NCBI GenBank assembly: GCA_038237665.1
Contig: JBBRYK010000002.1
Location: 1-64,000, forward strand
Reading direction: 5' to 3'
DNA from: JBBRYK01 sp038237665
GTDB lineage: Bacteria > Actinomycetota > Thermoleophilia > Gaiellales > Gaiellaceae
DNA length: 64,000 nucleotides
Under the pieces are notes generated by a model. That model was not told the DNA's origin. It made no database searches and saw only the letters and a list, made by a program, of their open reading frames with translations. The translations under genes and the position numbers were made by a program. This document shows positions 7,905 to 15,120 of this stretch, piece by piece; within the stretch, counting starts at the first letter, position 1; every line of letters begins with the position of its first letter.

Positions 7905-8734
7905 GACGCCCTCTGTGCCGCCGCCTCGCCGCGGCGCTGCTCGACGAGGCGGAGGACCCGGTGCGCCGTCTCCTCGATCGAGAGCTCGGTGATCTCGATC
8001 ACGGGGCAGCCCAGCCGGCGGTGGATCGTCTCCGCGTGCTCGAGCTCGTCGTAGACCTCGAGGAGCTGCGCGTACTTCTTGGCGCCGCCGAGGTTGCGGG
8101 CCCGCGCCTGGCGGATCTCCGCGAGCCGGCTCGCCTCGATCGAGAGTCCGACGATCTTCGCCGGCTCGACGCGGAAGAGTCCCGGCGGCGGGTCGATTCC
8201 GCGTACGACCGGGATGTTCGCGGTCTTGTAGCCGAGGTACCCGAGGTACATGGACAGCGGCGTCTTCGACGTTCGAGACACGCCGACGAGGACGATGTCG
8301 GCTTCCTCGAGCCCGCCGCCGAGCCCGTCGTCGAACTTGACGGCGAACTCGATCGCCGCCACACGCTTGAAGTAGGCCGAGTCGAGCGCGGGCCGTGCGC
8401 CCGGTTTCATCTTCGCGGCGCGGCCCGAGACCTTCGCGACGGCCTCGATCCCGTGGCCGAGGATGTCGACGTAATGCAGCTTGGCGTTCCGGCAGAGCAC
8501 CCGCATCGTCGACCGGAGCTCTTCGTCCACGAGCGTGTAGAAGACGACCGCAGGCCTACCCTTCGCACGGTTGACTGCGAGCCGGAGGTCGTCGACCGTC
8601 TCGACGCGCGGATGCGGGATCTCCTCGAACTCCTGGTCGGGAAACTGCGCCTCGAGCGCCTGGACGAGACGGGCTGCAGTAGCCCCGGTGGAGTCGGAGA
8701 TCATGTGCAGCTCGACCGTGGCGGCGGCAGGCAT
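7901..8734 (-). CDS. pyruvate, phosphate dikinase regulatory protein (kinase/pyrophosphorylase)
   Basis: A 277-residue DUF299-type protein that uses ADP to phosphorylate, and phosphate to dephosphorylate, a Thr next to the catalytic His of PPDK or PEP synthase. Family features are the N-terminal HMISDSTGATA and the P-loop-like GVSRTSKTPLSMYLG around residues 150-170. The start is the ATG at 8734; the frame is open to 9040 but those codons are not family-like. Because a full ppdK with the target TSH motif lies 2 kb away and no ppsA is seen, PPDK is the likely target. Confidence 0.93.
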   Translation of the reverse strand: MPAAATVELHMISDSTGATAARLVQALEAQFPDQEFEEIPHPRVETVDDLRLAVNRAKGRPAVVFYTLVDEELRSTMRVLCRNAKLHYVDILGHGIEAVAKVSGRAAKMKPGARPALDSAYFKRVAAIEFAVKFDDGLGGGLEEADIVLVGVSRTSKTPLSMYLGYLGYKTANIPVVRGIDPPPGLFRVEPAKIVGLSIEASRLAEIRQARARNLGGAKKYAQLLEVYDELEHAETIHRRLGCPVIEITELSIEETAHRVLRLVEQRRGEAAAQRAS

Positions 8735-8830
8735 CGTGCGGAGCGTAGCGCCGTCTCTCGGCGGCCTCTCAGAGTGCTCTTGACCGTCCGTGGGCCGCTG
8801 CTGGTCGATGAGCCGTCTGACAACCGGGCA

Positions 8831-8850
8831 ATCTGAGACTAATCTCAGAT
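8831..8850. promoter_or_regulatory. 20-bp palindrome in a divergent gap
   Basis: ATCTGAGACTAATCTCAGAT is an exact 8+4+8 inverted repeat in the gap between the minus-strand PPDK regulatory protein gene (start 8734) and the plus-strand aminotransferase gene. It ends one base before the ATG codon at 8852 and 37 bp before the better GTG start at 8888. Position and symmetry fit an operator for the plus-strand gene pair. No matching regulator gene is adjacent. Confidence 0.5.
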
Positions 8851-8887
8851 CATGCGGCAGTCTCTCCTGGGCGCAACGGTCGTCGAT

Positions 8888-9973
8888 GTGCCGTTCGTCG
8901 ACCTCGCCATAGTTCACGAGCCGATCAAGGGACGCCTGCTCGAGCGATTTGCCGCGCTGATCGACTCGAACGCGTTCTTGAACGGACCACCGGTCGCCGA
9001 GTTCGAGAAGGCGTTCGCCGGCTATTGCGCAACAGGCCATTGCGTCGGGCTCGCAAGTGGGCTCGACGCTCTCCGTCTCGGCCTACTCGCCGGCGGGCTA
9101 GAGCCGGGCGAAGGTGTGATCGTGCCCGCCAACACCTTCATCGCGACGGTCGAGGCTGTGACGCAGGCGGGTGGCCGGCCTGTGCTCGTCGACGTCCGCG
9201 AAGACGACTGGAATCTCGACGCAGAGGCAGCCGCCGAGGTTTCGAGCGATGCAAGCTTCGTCATTCCCGTCCACCTCTATGGCCAGATGGCCGACATGGA
9301 GAAGCTCTCGGCTCTCGGCCTGACCGTGATCGAAGATGCCTGCCAGGCCCACGGAGCCGAGCGCGACGGCATCCGCGCAGGAACCGCCGGTGTAGCGGCT
9401 GCATTCAGCTTCTATGCCGCGAAGAACCTCGGGGCCATGGGCGACGCCGGGGCGCTCGTCACAGACGACGAAGCTCTCGCCGAAACAGTGCGCGCGCTTC
9501 GCGAGCACGGGCAACGTCGGAAGTACGAGCACGAGCTTCCGGGCTATACGGGGCGACTCGACACGATTCAGGCGATCGTCTTGCTGGAAAAGCTGCCGCT
9601 CCTCGACGGCTGGAACGAGCTGCGCGCGAAGGCAGCCGCGTACTACCTGCAGGAACTCGAGGGCATCGGTGACCTGAAGCTGCCGGAGCCCGTGCCGGGA
9701 AGCCGCCACGTCTGGCACCTGTTCGTCGTCCGCACAGCCGATCCCGACGGTCTGGCCGCGCATCTCGCCGATCGGTCGATCGCCTCCGGACGGCACTACC
9801 CTCAGCCGGTTCACCTCTCGCGTGCGTACTCGTCCCTCGGCTACGGCCCCGGCTCCTTTCCGGTCACCGAGACGCTCGCCGCGGAATGCCTCTCGCTGCC
9901 GATCTATCCGGGCGTCAGCCTGGAACAACTCCAGGCGGTGGTCACGGCCGTCCGTTCCTACTTCGATGGGTAG
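8888..9973 (+). CDS. DegT/DnrJ/EryC1/StrS family sugar aminotransferase
   Basis: A PLP enzyme of about 360 residues that aminates a nucleotide-activated keto-sugar. The N-terminus PFVDLAIVHEPIKG and glycine-rich GLASGLDALRLGL are standard, IEDACQAHGA binds the cofactor, and the Schiff-base Lys lies in FYAAKNLGAMGDAGAL. I place the start at GTG 8888 because it matches the usual family N-terminus; ATG 8852 is possible but would put the palindrome 8831-8850 in the leader. Its stop overlaps the start of the acetyltransferase gene, so the two act as a pair. Confidence 0.92.
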   Translation: MPFVDLAIVHEPIKGRLLERFAALIDSNAFLNGPPVAEFEKAFAGYCATGHCVGLASGLDALRLGLLAGGLEPGEGVIVPANTFIATVEAVTQAGGRPVLVDVREDDWNLDAEAAAEVSSDASFVIPVHLYGQMADMEKLSALGLTVIEDACQAHGAERDGIRAGTAGVAAAFSFYAAKNLGAMGDAGALVTDDEALAETVRALREHGQRRKYEHELPGYTGRLDTIQAIVLLEKLPLLDGWNELRAKAAAYYLQELEGIGDLKLPEPVPGSRHVWHLFVVRTADPDGLAAHLADRSIASGRHYPQPVHLSRAYSSLGYGPGSFPVTETLAAECLSLPIYPGVSLEQLQAVVTAVRSYFDG

Positions 9974-10454
9974 TGAGCCGGCGAACGACGCGCCGTACCG
10001 GCTCATTCACGACGTCGAGTTCGGCGAGAACGTCGTCGTACACGCGTTTTCCAATCTTTACGGGTGCCGAATCGGCGACTCGACACGCGTCGGGCCGTTC
10101 GTGGAGATCCAGCGCGGTGCCACCGTCGGCAAGAACTGCAAGATCCAGAGTCACACCTTCATTTGCGAGGGAGTGGAGATCGGAGACGAAGTCTTCGTCG
10201 GGCACGGCGTGATGTTCATCAACGACAAGTACCCGCAGGCGACGACCGGCTCCGGCGAACTGCAAACCGAAGCAGACTGGGAGCTTCAACGAACGATCGT
10301 CGACCCGCGCGCCTCGCTCGGTTCGGGGGCCGTTCTCCTCGGCGGGATCCACATCGGAGCGGGTGCCGTGGTCGGTGCCGGCGCAGTCGTGACGCACGAC
10401 GTCGAGCCCCGCGAGGTGGTCGTCGGGGTACCGGCGCGAGTACGACCGCGTTGA
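9966..10454 (+). CDS. hexapeptide-repeat sugar N-acetyltransferase (WbbJ/WlbB type)
   Basis: A 162-residue left-handed beta-helix acyltransferase. Hexapeptide turns are evident throughout (VVHAFSNLYGCRIGDSTRVG, then VEIGDEVFVGHGVMFINDK, and GSGAVLLGGIHIGAGAVVGA), with the ending VVGVPARVRPR usual for this group. It overlaps the aminotransferase gene by 8 nt. Together they would aminate and N-acetylate a deoxy-sugar nucleotide, as in the 3-amino sugars of surface glycans; substrate identity is inference. The dehydratase and isomerase steps are not in the window, so the pathway would draw on genes elsewhere. Confidence 0.9.
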   Translation: MGSEPANDAPYRLIHDVEFGENVVVHAFSNLYGCRIGDSTRVGPFVEIQRGATVGKNCKIQSHTFICEGVEIGDEVFVGHGVMFINDKYPQATTGSGELQTEADWELQRTIVDPRASLGSGAVLLGGIHIGAGAVVGAGAVVTHDVEPREVVVGVPARVRPR

Positions 10455-10497
10455 CGACCCAGAAGGGCTCGCCCGCCCGGGGTCGCGCGACCTAGTC

Positions 10498-12345
10498 CTA
10501 CCGCGGAATCTGCGAGAAGTCGCCCAACCGCCCGACCTCGTCGCGCACCTGCGCCAGCAGAGCCAGCCGGTTGGTGCGGATCGCGTTGTCCTCCGCCATC
10601 ACGAGCACCTCCTCGAAGAAGCGCTCGACGACCGGGGCGAGCTCCGCCGCCGCGTCGAAGGCGGCCTCGTTCCGGTCGGCCACGACCCCGAGATCCGTCG
10701 CTTGTAGCGCCCTGGCCAGGGCGAGCTCGGCCTCTTCCGCGAGCAGCGATGGGTTCACCTCGCCGTCCGCGTCGCCGACGATCCGCGCCGACCGCGTGTA
10801 GACGGTGTGAATCGACCCGATCCGCTCGTCCGGCATGGCCGCGAGCGCCCTGGCCAGCCAGGCCACTCCGCCGACGTCGGGCATGGCCGAGGCTCGAGCC
10901 GCGCGCGCGAACTCGACCGGAACCTCCAGCAGGCCCTCCAGCCGCTCCTCGACGAAGTCGCGAACCTCCGGCGGAAGCAGCTCGCGCGGCACGGTCAGCC
11001 CGCCCTCGTCGGCGAGGCGGCAGAGCCCGATCGCCGCGCGGCGCAGACCGTACGGATCGCGTGAGCCGGTCGGCTTGTGCCCGAGGCCGAAGGAGGCCGC
11101 GAGCGTGTCGATCCTGTCGGCGGCGGAGAGCACCTTGCCGGCCTCGGTGGCGGGCAGCGGGGCATCCTGTCCGTCCGGTAGGTAGTGCTCTTCGATCGCT
11201 GCTGCCACCGCCTCCGGATAGCCGGCGAGGCGGGCGTACTCTGCGCCGATGTGCCCTTCGAGGTCGGGGTACTCACGTACCAGCTCCGAGGCCTGATCCG
11301 CCTTGGCCAGCTTCGCCGCCTCGACCGACGCCTCACCGCCGCCGAGCCTTCGGACGAGATCGACCAGTCGCTCGGTCTTGTCCGCGAATGAGCCGGCACC
11401 CTGGAAGAAGGTGATCGACCCGAGCGCCCCCGCCAGCGCCTCGATCCCCTGCTCGCGGTCCCGCCGGAAGGTGAAGTCGGCGTCGTCGAGGCGGTTCTCG
11501 AGCACCTGTCTATTGCCTTTTTTGACAACCTCCGGCTCACCGCCGTTGGCTACGAAGGCAAAGCGATTCGCCCCGAGAGGGAAGTAGCGCTGATGCGACT
11601 GCATCGCCGTCTCGACGACGCGCCGCGGCAGCTGCAGGAACCGCTCGTCGAACTGCTCCTCGAGCACCGTGACGCTCTCGACCATGTAGACGACCTCCTC
11701 GAGCTTCCCCATCGGGTCGCTCCAGCCGCCGATCGCGTCGAGACCTTCGACGATGGCCCGGCGCCGCTCGGCCGCGTCCGGCTCGACGTCGGCGTTCCGA
11801 AGCAGCCCTGCGTACGCGCCCGGGTCAGGCACCTCGAGCTCGTGGTGCGTGAACCGGTGGCCGAAGGTCACTCCACCGGAAGGAACCTCATCGAGGGAGA
11901 CGAGGAGCGTTTCGCTGTCGAGCTTCGCGCACAGCCAACGGACCGGCCGGGGGAAGCGAAGGCCCCCGGGCTTCCACACCATCGTCTTCGAGAAGCCGAG
12001 CCCGCGGACGATCGCCGCGAGCCGCTCCTCGAGCGGCTTTGCTGCAACGAGGGTGCCGAGAAACCCGTCACGCTCGACGAGCTCGTCCGGCGAGACGCCG
12101 TGCCGCCGGGCGAAACCCTCCCGTGCCTGCGGCGGCGCGCTCAAGGGCGGGCCCCTGAGCCATTCAGGCTCGGACAGATCGGGCAGCTCGTCGATCAGGA
12201 ACGCGAGCCGCCTCGGGCTGACGAAGACGCGGCTCGGCTGGGCGCCCAGTTCGCGCTGCACCAGCTCCGGCAGTTGATCGCCGGCCTCTCGGCACGCGCC
12301 GGCCGGCAGCTCCTCGCAGCCGATCTCAAGCAGCAGCGTCGGCAT
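10498..12345 (-). CDS. glyS: glycyl-tRNA synthetase beta subunit
   Basis: A 615-residue beta subunit of the two-chain bacterial GlyRS, which charges tRNA-Gly. It opens with the family signature LLLEIGCEELPAG and has an HD-like middle region and a C-terminal anticodon-binding domain ending QVRDEVGRLGDFSQIPR. It is a little shorter than the common 680-700 residues but shows no break. The start is ATG 12345, overlapping the end of glyQ by 20 nt. A second copy of its last 18 codons is found at 13992-14051, upstream of glyQ. Confidence 0.97.
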   Translation of the reverse strand: MPTLLLEIGCEELPAGACREAGDQLPELVQRELGAQPSRVFVSPRRLAFLIDELPDLSEPEWLRGPPLSAPPQAREGFARRHGVSPDELVERDGFLGTLVAAKPLEERLAAIVRGLGFSKTMVWKPGGLRFPRPVRWLCAKLDSETLLVSLDEVPSGGVTFGHRFTHHELEVPDPGAYAGLLRNADVEPDAAERRRAIVEGLDAIGGWSDPMGKLEEVVYMVESVTVLEEQFDERFLQLPRRVVETAMQSHQRYFPLGANRFAFVANGGEPEVVKKGNRQVLENRLDDADFTFRRDREQGIEALAGALGSITFFQGAGSFADKTERLVDLVRRLGGGEASVEAAKLAKADQASELVREYPDLEGHIGAEYARLAGYPEAVAAAIEEHYLPDGQDAPLPATEAGKVLSAADRIDTLAASFGLGHKPTGSRDPYGLRRAAIGLCRLADEGGLTVPRELLPPEVRDFVEERLEGLLEVPVEFARAARASAMPDVGGVAWLARALAAMPDERIGSIHTVYTRSARIVGDADGEVNPSLLAEEAELALARALQATDLGVVADRNEAAFDAAAELAPVVERFFEEVLVMAEDNAIRTNRLALLAQVRDEVGRLGDFSQIPR

Positions 12346-13183
12346 GCGTCTCCTCGAGATAGAGCTTCGCGACCGCGCGGGCGAGATTGCGCACCCGGCC
12401 GATGTAGGCAGCGCGCTCGGTGACCGAGATCGCCCCGCGCGCATCCAGCAGGTTGAAGGCGTGCGAGGCCTTCAGCACCTGGTCGTAGGCCGGCAGCGGC
12501 AGCCGGCGTTCCACCAGCTCGCGGCACTCGGCGTCGTGCTCACCGAAGCGCCGGGTCAGGATCTCGACGGGCGCGGCCTCGAAGTTGTAGGCCGACCACT
12601 CGCGCTCGTTCTCCCGGAAGATGTCGCCCCACGTCACTCCGGGCGCCCACTCGAGCTCGAAGGCCGTTCGCTTCTCCTGGATGACCAGAGCGAGCCGCTC
12701 GAGGCCGTACGTGATCTCGGCCGGAAACAGGTCGAGCTCGAGCCCGCCCATCTGCTGGAAGTAGGTCCACTGGGTGACTTCCATTCCGTCGACCCAGACC
12801 TCCCACCCGAGCCCCCAACCGCCCAGCGTCGGCGCTTCCCAGTCGTCCTCGACCAGGCGGACGTCGTGGCGGACGAGGTCGATGCCGAGGTGGGCCAGCG
12901 ACTCGAAATAGACGTCGAGCACGTCGTCTGGAGCGGGCTTGAGCACGACCTGGTACTGCCAGAACTGCTGGAAACGGAAGGGGTTCTCGCCGTAGCGCCC
13001 GTCGAGCGGCCTGATCGAGGGCTCGACGTAGCCGGTACGCCAGGGCTCCGGGCCGAGGCAGCGCAGGAACGTCGCCGGATTGAAGGTGCCCGCGCCGACC
13101 TCGGTGTGGTACGGCTGCATCAGCACGCAGTCGCGCTCGGCCCAGAAGCCCTCGAGCGCACGGATCATGTCCTGGAAGTTCAC
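12326..13183 (-). CDS. glyQ: glycyl-tRNA synthetase alpha subunit
   Basis: A 285-residue catalytic subunit with the characteristic opening FQDMIRALEGFWAERDCVLMQPY, followed by EVGAGTFNPATFLRCLGPEPW and the conserved RYGENPFRFQQFWQYQVVLKP. It makes the alpha2beta2 enzyme with GlyS, whose gene overlaps its 3' end. Many Actinobacteria use the unrelated single-chain glycyl-tRNA synthetase instead, so the two-chain form is informative about lineage. Start is the ATG at 13183, with only 64 nt separating it from the toxin gene upstream. Confidence 0.98.
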   Translation of the reverse strand: MNFQDMIRALEGFWAERDCVLMQPYHTEVGAGTFNPATFLRCLGPEPWRTGYVEPSIRPLDGRYGENPFRFQQFWQYQVVLKPAPDDVLDVYFESLAHLGIDLVRHDVRLVEDDWEAPTLGGWGLGWEVWVDGMEVTQWTYFQQMGGLELDLFPAEITYGLERLALVIQEKRTAFELEWAPGVTWGDIFRENEREWSAYNFEAAPVEILTRRFGEHDAECRELVERRLPLPAYDQVLKASHAFNLLDARGAISVTERAAYIGRVRNLARAVAKLYLEETHADAAA

Positions 13184-13247
13184 GGGGGCTCAATGCTACG
13201 AGGCCGCCGGTCGAGCACCGGGCACCGTCGTCGGAGAAACAGAGGGG

Positions 13248-13670
13248 TCATCGCGCTTGGTCTCCTGGAGCGACCGTCCGGAGGCCGGCCAGTCGCGCGG
13301 CTGCCGCCTGACGCTCGTCGTACGTGACGAGCGCGTCGAGCGGGGAGAGATCGGCGGCCGCTGCGACGTGGATCGCGTCCAGCGCCCGGAGCGCAGGCTC
13401 TGCGAGCGCCCCTGCGGCGAGCAGCAAAGGCCGGTCGAGCGGACGGAGCGCGATCGCGTCGATCAGCCCGCCGGCACGATCGATCAGGAGGTCGACGGGA
13501 AGCCGGGCATCGCGGGCCCCCGCACGCCGGATCGCGCGGGGCACCTCGGTCAGGACAAGCTCGCAGGAAACGAGCTCGGAGTCGGCGAGGAAATCCCGTA
13601 GAGCACCGCTTTCGGATTCATCGCGGACGAGCTTCACGAGCGCCGAAGCGTCCACGTAGAAGAGCGGCAA
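13248..13670 (-). CDS. VapC-type PIN-domain toxin
   Basis: A 140-residue PIN ribonuclease. The acidic metal-binding set is intact: D7 (YVDASALV), E42 (VLTEVPRAI), D98 (LRALDAIHVAAA) and D118 (VTYDERQ). PIN toxins of this group cleave RNA, often tRNA or rRNA, when not bound by the antitoxin. The gene starts 3 nt after the end of the 92-residue antitoxin gene, the normal antitoxin-first order. Length and motifs indicate a functional toxin; the target is unknown. Confidence 0.9.
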   Translation of the reverse strand: MPLFYVDASALVKLVRDESESGALRDFLADSELVSCELVLTEVPRAIRRAGARDARLPVDLLIDRAGGLIDAIALRPLDRPLLLAAGALAEPALRALDAIHVAAAADLSPLDALVTYDERQAAAARLAGLRTVAPGDQAR

Positions 13671-13673
13671 GAA

Positions 13674-13952
13674 TCAGCTTTCGCCGCGGATCTCGTCCAG
13701 CGCTCGGCTGAGCGCTTGCGGGTCGCCGTCGAGGTGGAGCGGCTCGGGCAACCCGCGGCGAGGCGGCTTCGAGACGCGCCCTTCCGCGATCAAGCGGTCG
13801 AGGTGGATTCCCGTCGAAGGCGGAGGTCCCAGCTCGGCTACCGGGCGGTTCCGGTCGGTGACGAGCAAACGCTCGCCGCGTTCGACGCGGCGCAGGTACC
13901 GGCTGAGGTTCTGGCGAAGCTCCGCAACTCCGACCGTATTCTTCATGTACAT
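13674..13952 (-). CDS. Phd/YefM-type antitoxin of the VapC partner
   Basis: A 92-residue antitoxin with the classical N-terminal DNA-binding fold of the Phd/YefM superfamily (VGVAELRQNLSRYLRRVERGE, then LLVTDRNRPVAELGPP) and a flexible C-terminal half that would wrap the toxin. Two in-frame ATGs, 13952 and 13946, both sit inside a perfect palindrome (13941-13956), so the operator overlaps the translation start. Autoregulation by the antitoxin-toxin complex is expected for the family. Confidence 0.9.
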   Translation of the reverse strand: MYMKNTVGVAELRQNLSRYLRRVERGERLLVTDRNRPVAELGPPPSTGIHLDRLIAEGRVSKPPRRGLPEPLHLDGDPQALSRALDEIRGES

Positions 13953-13956
13953 GAAG
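13941..13956. promoter_or_regulatory. operator-like palindrome at the antitoxin start
   Basis: CTTCATGTACATGAAG is a perfect 16-bp palindrome. It includes both candidate start codons of the Phd-type antitoxin (13952 and 13946). Just upstream, AAGGAGCCTA occurs twice at an 18-bp spacing (13964-13973 and 13982-13991). Binding by the antitoxin is inferred from position; such placement would couple repression and translation start. Confidence 0.55.
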
Positions 13957-13991
13957 GTAGCAGAAGGAGCCTAGGTAACACAAGGAGCCTA

Positions 13992-14051
13992 CTAGCGCGG
14001 AATCTGCGAGAAGTCGCCGAGACGCCCGACCTCGTCGCGCACCTGCGCATG
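13992..14051 (-). pseudogene. relic copy of the glyS 3' end
   Basis: Reading on the minus strand this stretch encodes AQVRDEVGRLGDFSQIPR and a TAG stop, identical at protein level to the last 18 residues of the GlyS encoded at 10498-12345. The DNA differs at only a few bases. Upstream of it the similarity stops at once. It lies between the two toxin-antitoxin modules, so a duplication of the glyQS 3' end followed by loss, or insertion at the end of glyS, is likely. Confidence 0.85.
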
Positions 14052-14115
14052 CGGGCTTCTCCTCTCTGTCGCGCGGCGGTCTAGGACTGCTGCTTTTCGT
14101 GCCCGTAGCATGATT

Positions 14116-14124
14116 TGTACTACA
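14116..14124. promoter_or_regulatory. short palindrome before the plus-strand antitoxin
   Basis: TGTA-C-TACA lies 8 bp before the ATG (14133) of the antitoxin gene in an A/T-rich patch that stands out from its GC-rich surroundings. It is the natural place for promoter and operator of the MazEF-like pair. Evidence is positional only. Confidence 0.35.
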
Positions 14125-14132
14125 GTTTAGGA

Positions 14133-14375
14133 ATGTCTCGATCGCTCCACGTCCGACTCGATGCCGCATCGGCTGCCGCTCTGAAGGTGGTTCGCGGTGC
14201 CGGGATGACGGACTCTGAAGCGGTGCGAACAGCCCTGCGCGAAGCAGCCGCCCGACGGCGCGTCCGCTCGGCGATCCGCGAGGAGGTGCGCCGTCTGGCT
14301 GCCGACACCGACGACCGCGCGGAGATGCGCCTTATCCGGGAGCAGCTCGCCGAGCTTGCGCCGCGCTCGGACTGA
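14133..14375 (+). CDS. antitoxin of a MazEF-like pair (ribbon-helix-helix type)
   Basis: An 80-residue protein starting MSRSLHVRLDAASAAALKVV, the pattern of a ribbon-helix-helix DNA-binding antitoxin: a beta-strand with alternating residues, then two helices, followed by a highly charged helical C-terminal part rich in Arg, Glu and Ala. Its stop is 1 nt before the start of the MazF-like toxin gene. I chose the ATG at 14133 rather than the upstream TTG at 14115 because the RHH strand begins there. It faces away from the VapBC-type pair. Confidence 0.8.
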   Translation: MSRSLHVRLDAASAAALKVVRGAGMTDSEAVRTALREAAARRRVRSAIREEVRRLAADTDDRAEMRLIREQLAELAPRSD

Positions 14376-14376
14376 G

Positions 14377-14694
14377 ATGGTCCGCGGGGAGATCTTCCTC
14401 CTACCACCACGACGTGGCGCGCGGGGGCACGAGCAGCGCGGCGCGCGCTATGCGGTCGTCGTACAGGCGGATGAGTTTCTCGACCTGAGCACGACTCTCG
14501 TGGCGCCGACCTCGACGAGGGCCAGGCCGGCGAGCTTCCGGCCCGCGATCACGGTCAAGGAGCAGGAGACCCGCGTCCTCGTCGAGCAGACGACAGTCGT
14601 CGACCCGCAGCGTCTCGGTCGCTCTGCCGGACGCCTGGATGCAAGTGAGCTCCGCGCGGTCGATGAGGCGCTCGCCCTTATCCTCGACCTGTGA
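14377..14694 (+). CDS. MazF/PemK-type endoribonuclease toxin
   Basis: A 105-residue MazF-like protein beginning MVRGEIFLLPPRRGARGHEQRG and continuing ARYAVVVQAD, the usual beta-barrel N-terminus of the family, with VLVEQTTVVDPQRLGRSAG in the second half matching the conserved QTRTVDxxRLG region. It would cut mRNA when freed from the antitoxin encoded just upstream. The end overlaps the convergent GNAT gene by 17 nt. Confidence 0.87.
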   Translation: MVRGEIFLLPPRRGARGHEQRGARYAVVVQADEFLDLSTTLVAPTSTRARPASFRPAITVKEQETRVLVEQTTVVDPQRLGRSAGRLDASELRAVDEALALILDL

Positions 14695-15115
14695 CACCGC
14701 CCGGCACGCGCTCCATCACCTTGTAGCCGGGCGCGGCAAAGCCGAACCTCTCGTAGAGCCCGTGGGCGTCCTCGGTGTGGAGCAACCACTTCCGGTCCGA
14801 GAAGGGGCCGCCCTCGATCATCTCTCGGACGAGCTCGACGCCGAGCCCCCGTCCCCGACACTCGTCGAGCACGTAGACGTCCGCCAGATAGACGAACGCG
14901 ACGCCGTCGGTGACCGCGCGGCAGTAGCCAACCTGCCTGCCTGCCGCATAGAGACCGACGACGCGCGAGGCCTCGCGCACGAGCCGCTCGACCGTCTCCC
15001 GCGGCCGGTCGCGAGCCCAGTAGGACGTGTTCGCGAGGTAGTCGTGGACGGCATCGACGTCGATCCGCGCCGCATCGTCGTCCAGCTCGAAGCCGTTGCC
15101 GAGCTCCCGCCTCAC
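14678..15115 (-). CDS. GNAT family N-acetyltransferase
   Basis: A 145-residue GNAT protein. The acetyl-CoA-binding motif A is VYLADVYVLDECRGRGLGVELVREMI, with the Q/RxxGxG/A core as RGRGLG, and a C-terminal LYERFGF motif follows. The N-terminal part (RIDVDAVHDYLANTSYWARDRP) resembles a small subfamily active on small molecules. I place the start at GTG 15115, 5 nt after the recO stop; longer frames run into recO. The 3' end overlaps the MazF-type toxin gene on the other strand. Substrate unknown. Confidence 0.88.
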   Translation of the reverse strand: MRRELGNGFELDDDAARIDVDAVHDYLANTSYWARDRPRETVERLVREASRVVGLYAAGRQVGYCRAVTDGVAFVYLADVYVLDECRGRGLGVELVREMIEGGPFSDRKWLLHTEDAHGLYERFGFAAPGYKVMERVPGGVTGRG

Positions 15116-15120
15116 GCCGA

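Noticed and set aside
8735..9040. Longer N-terminus for the PPDK regulatory protein
   Set aside because: The extra 102 codons are antisense to the aminotransferase start and not family-like; the protein family begins at ATG 8734.
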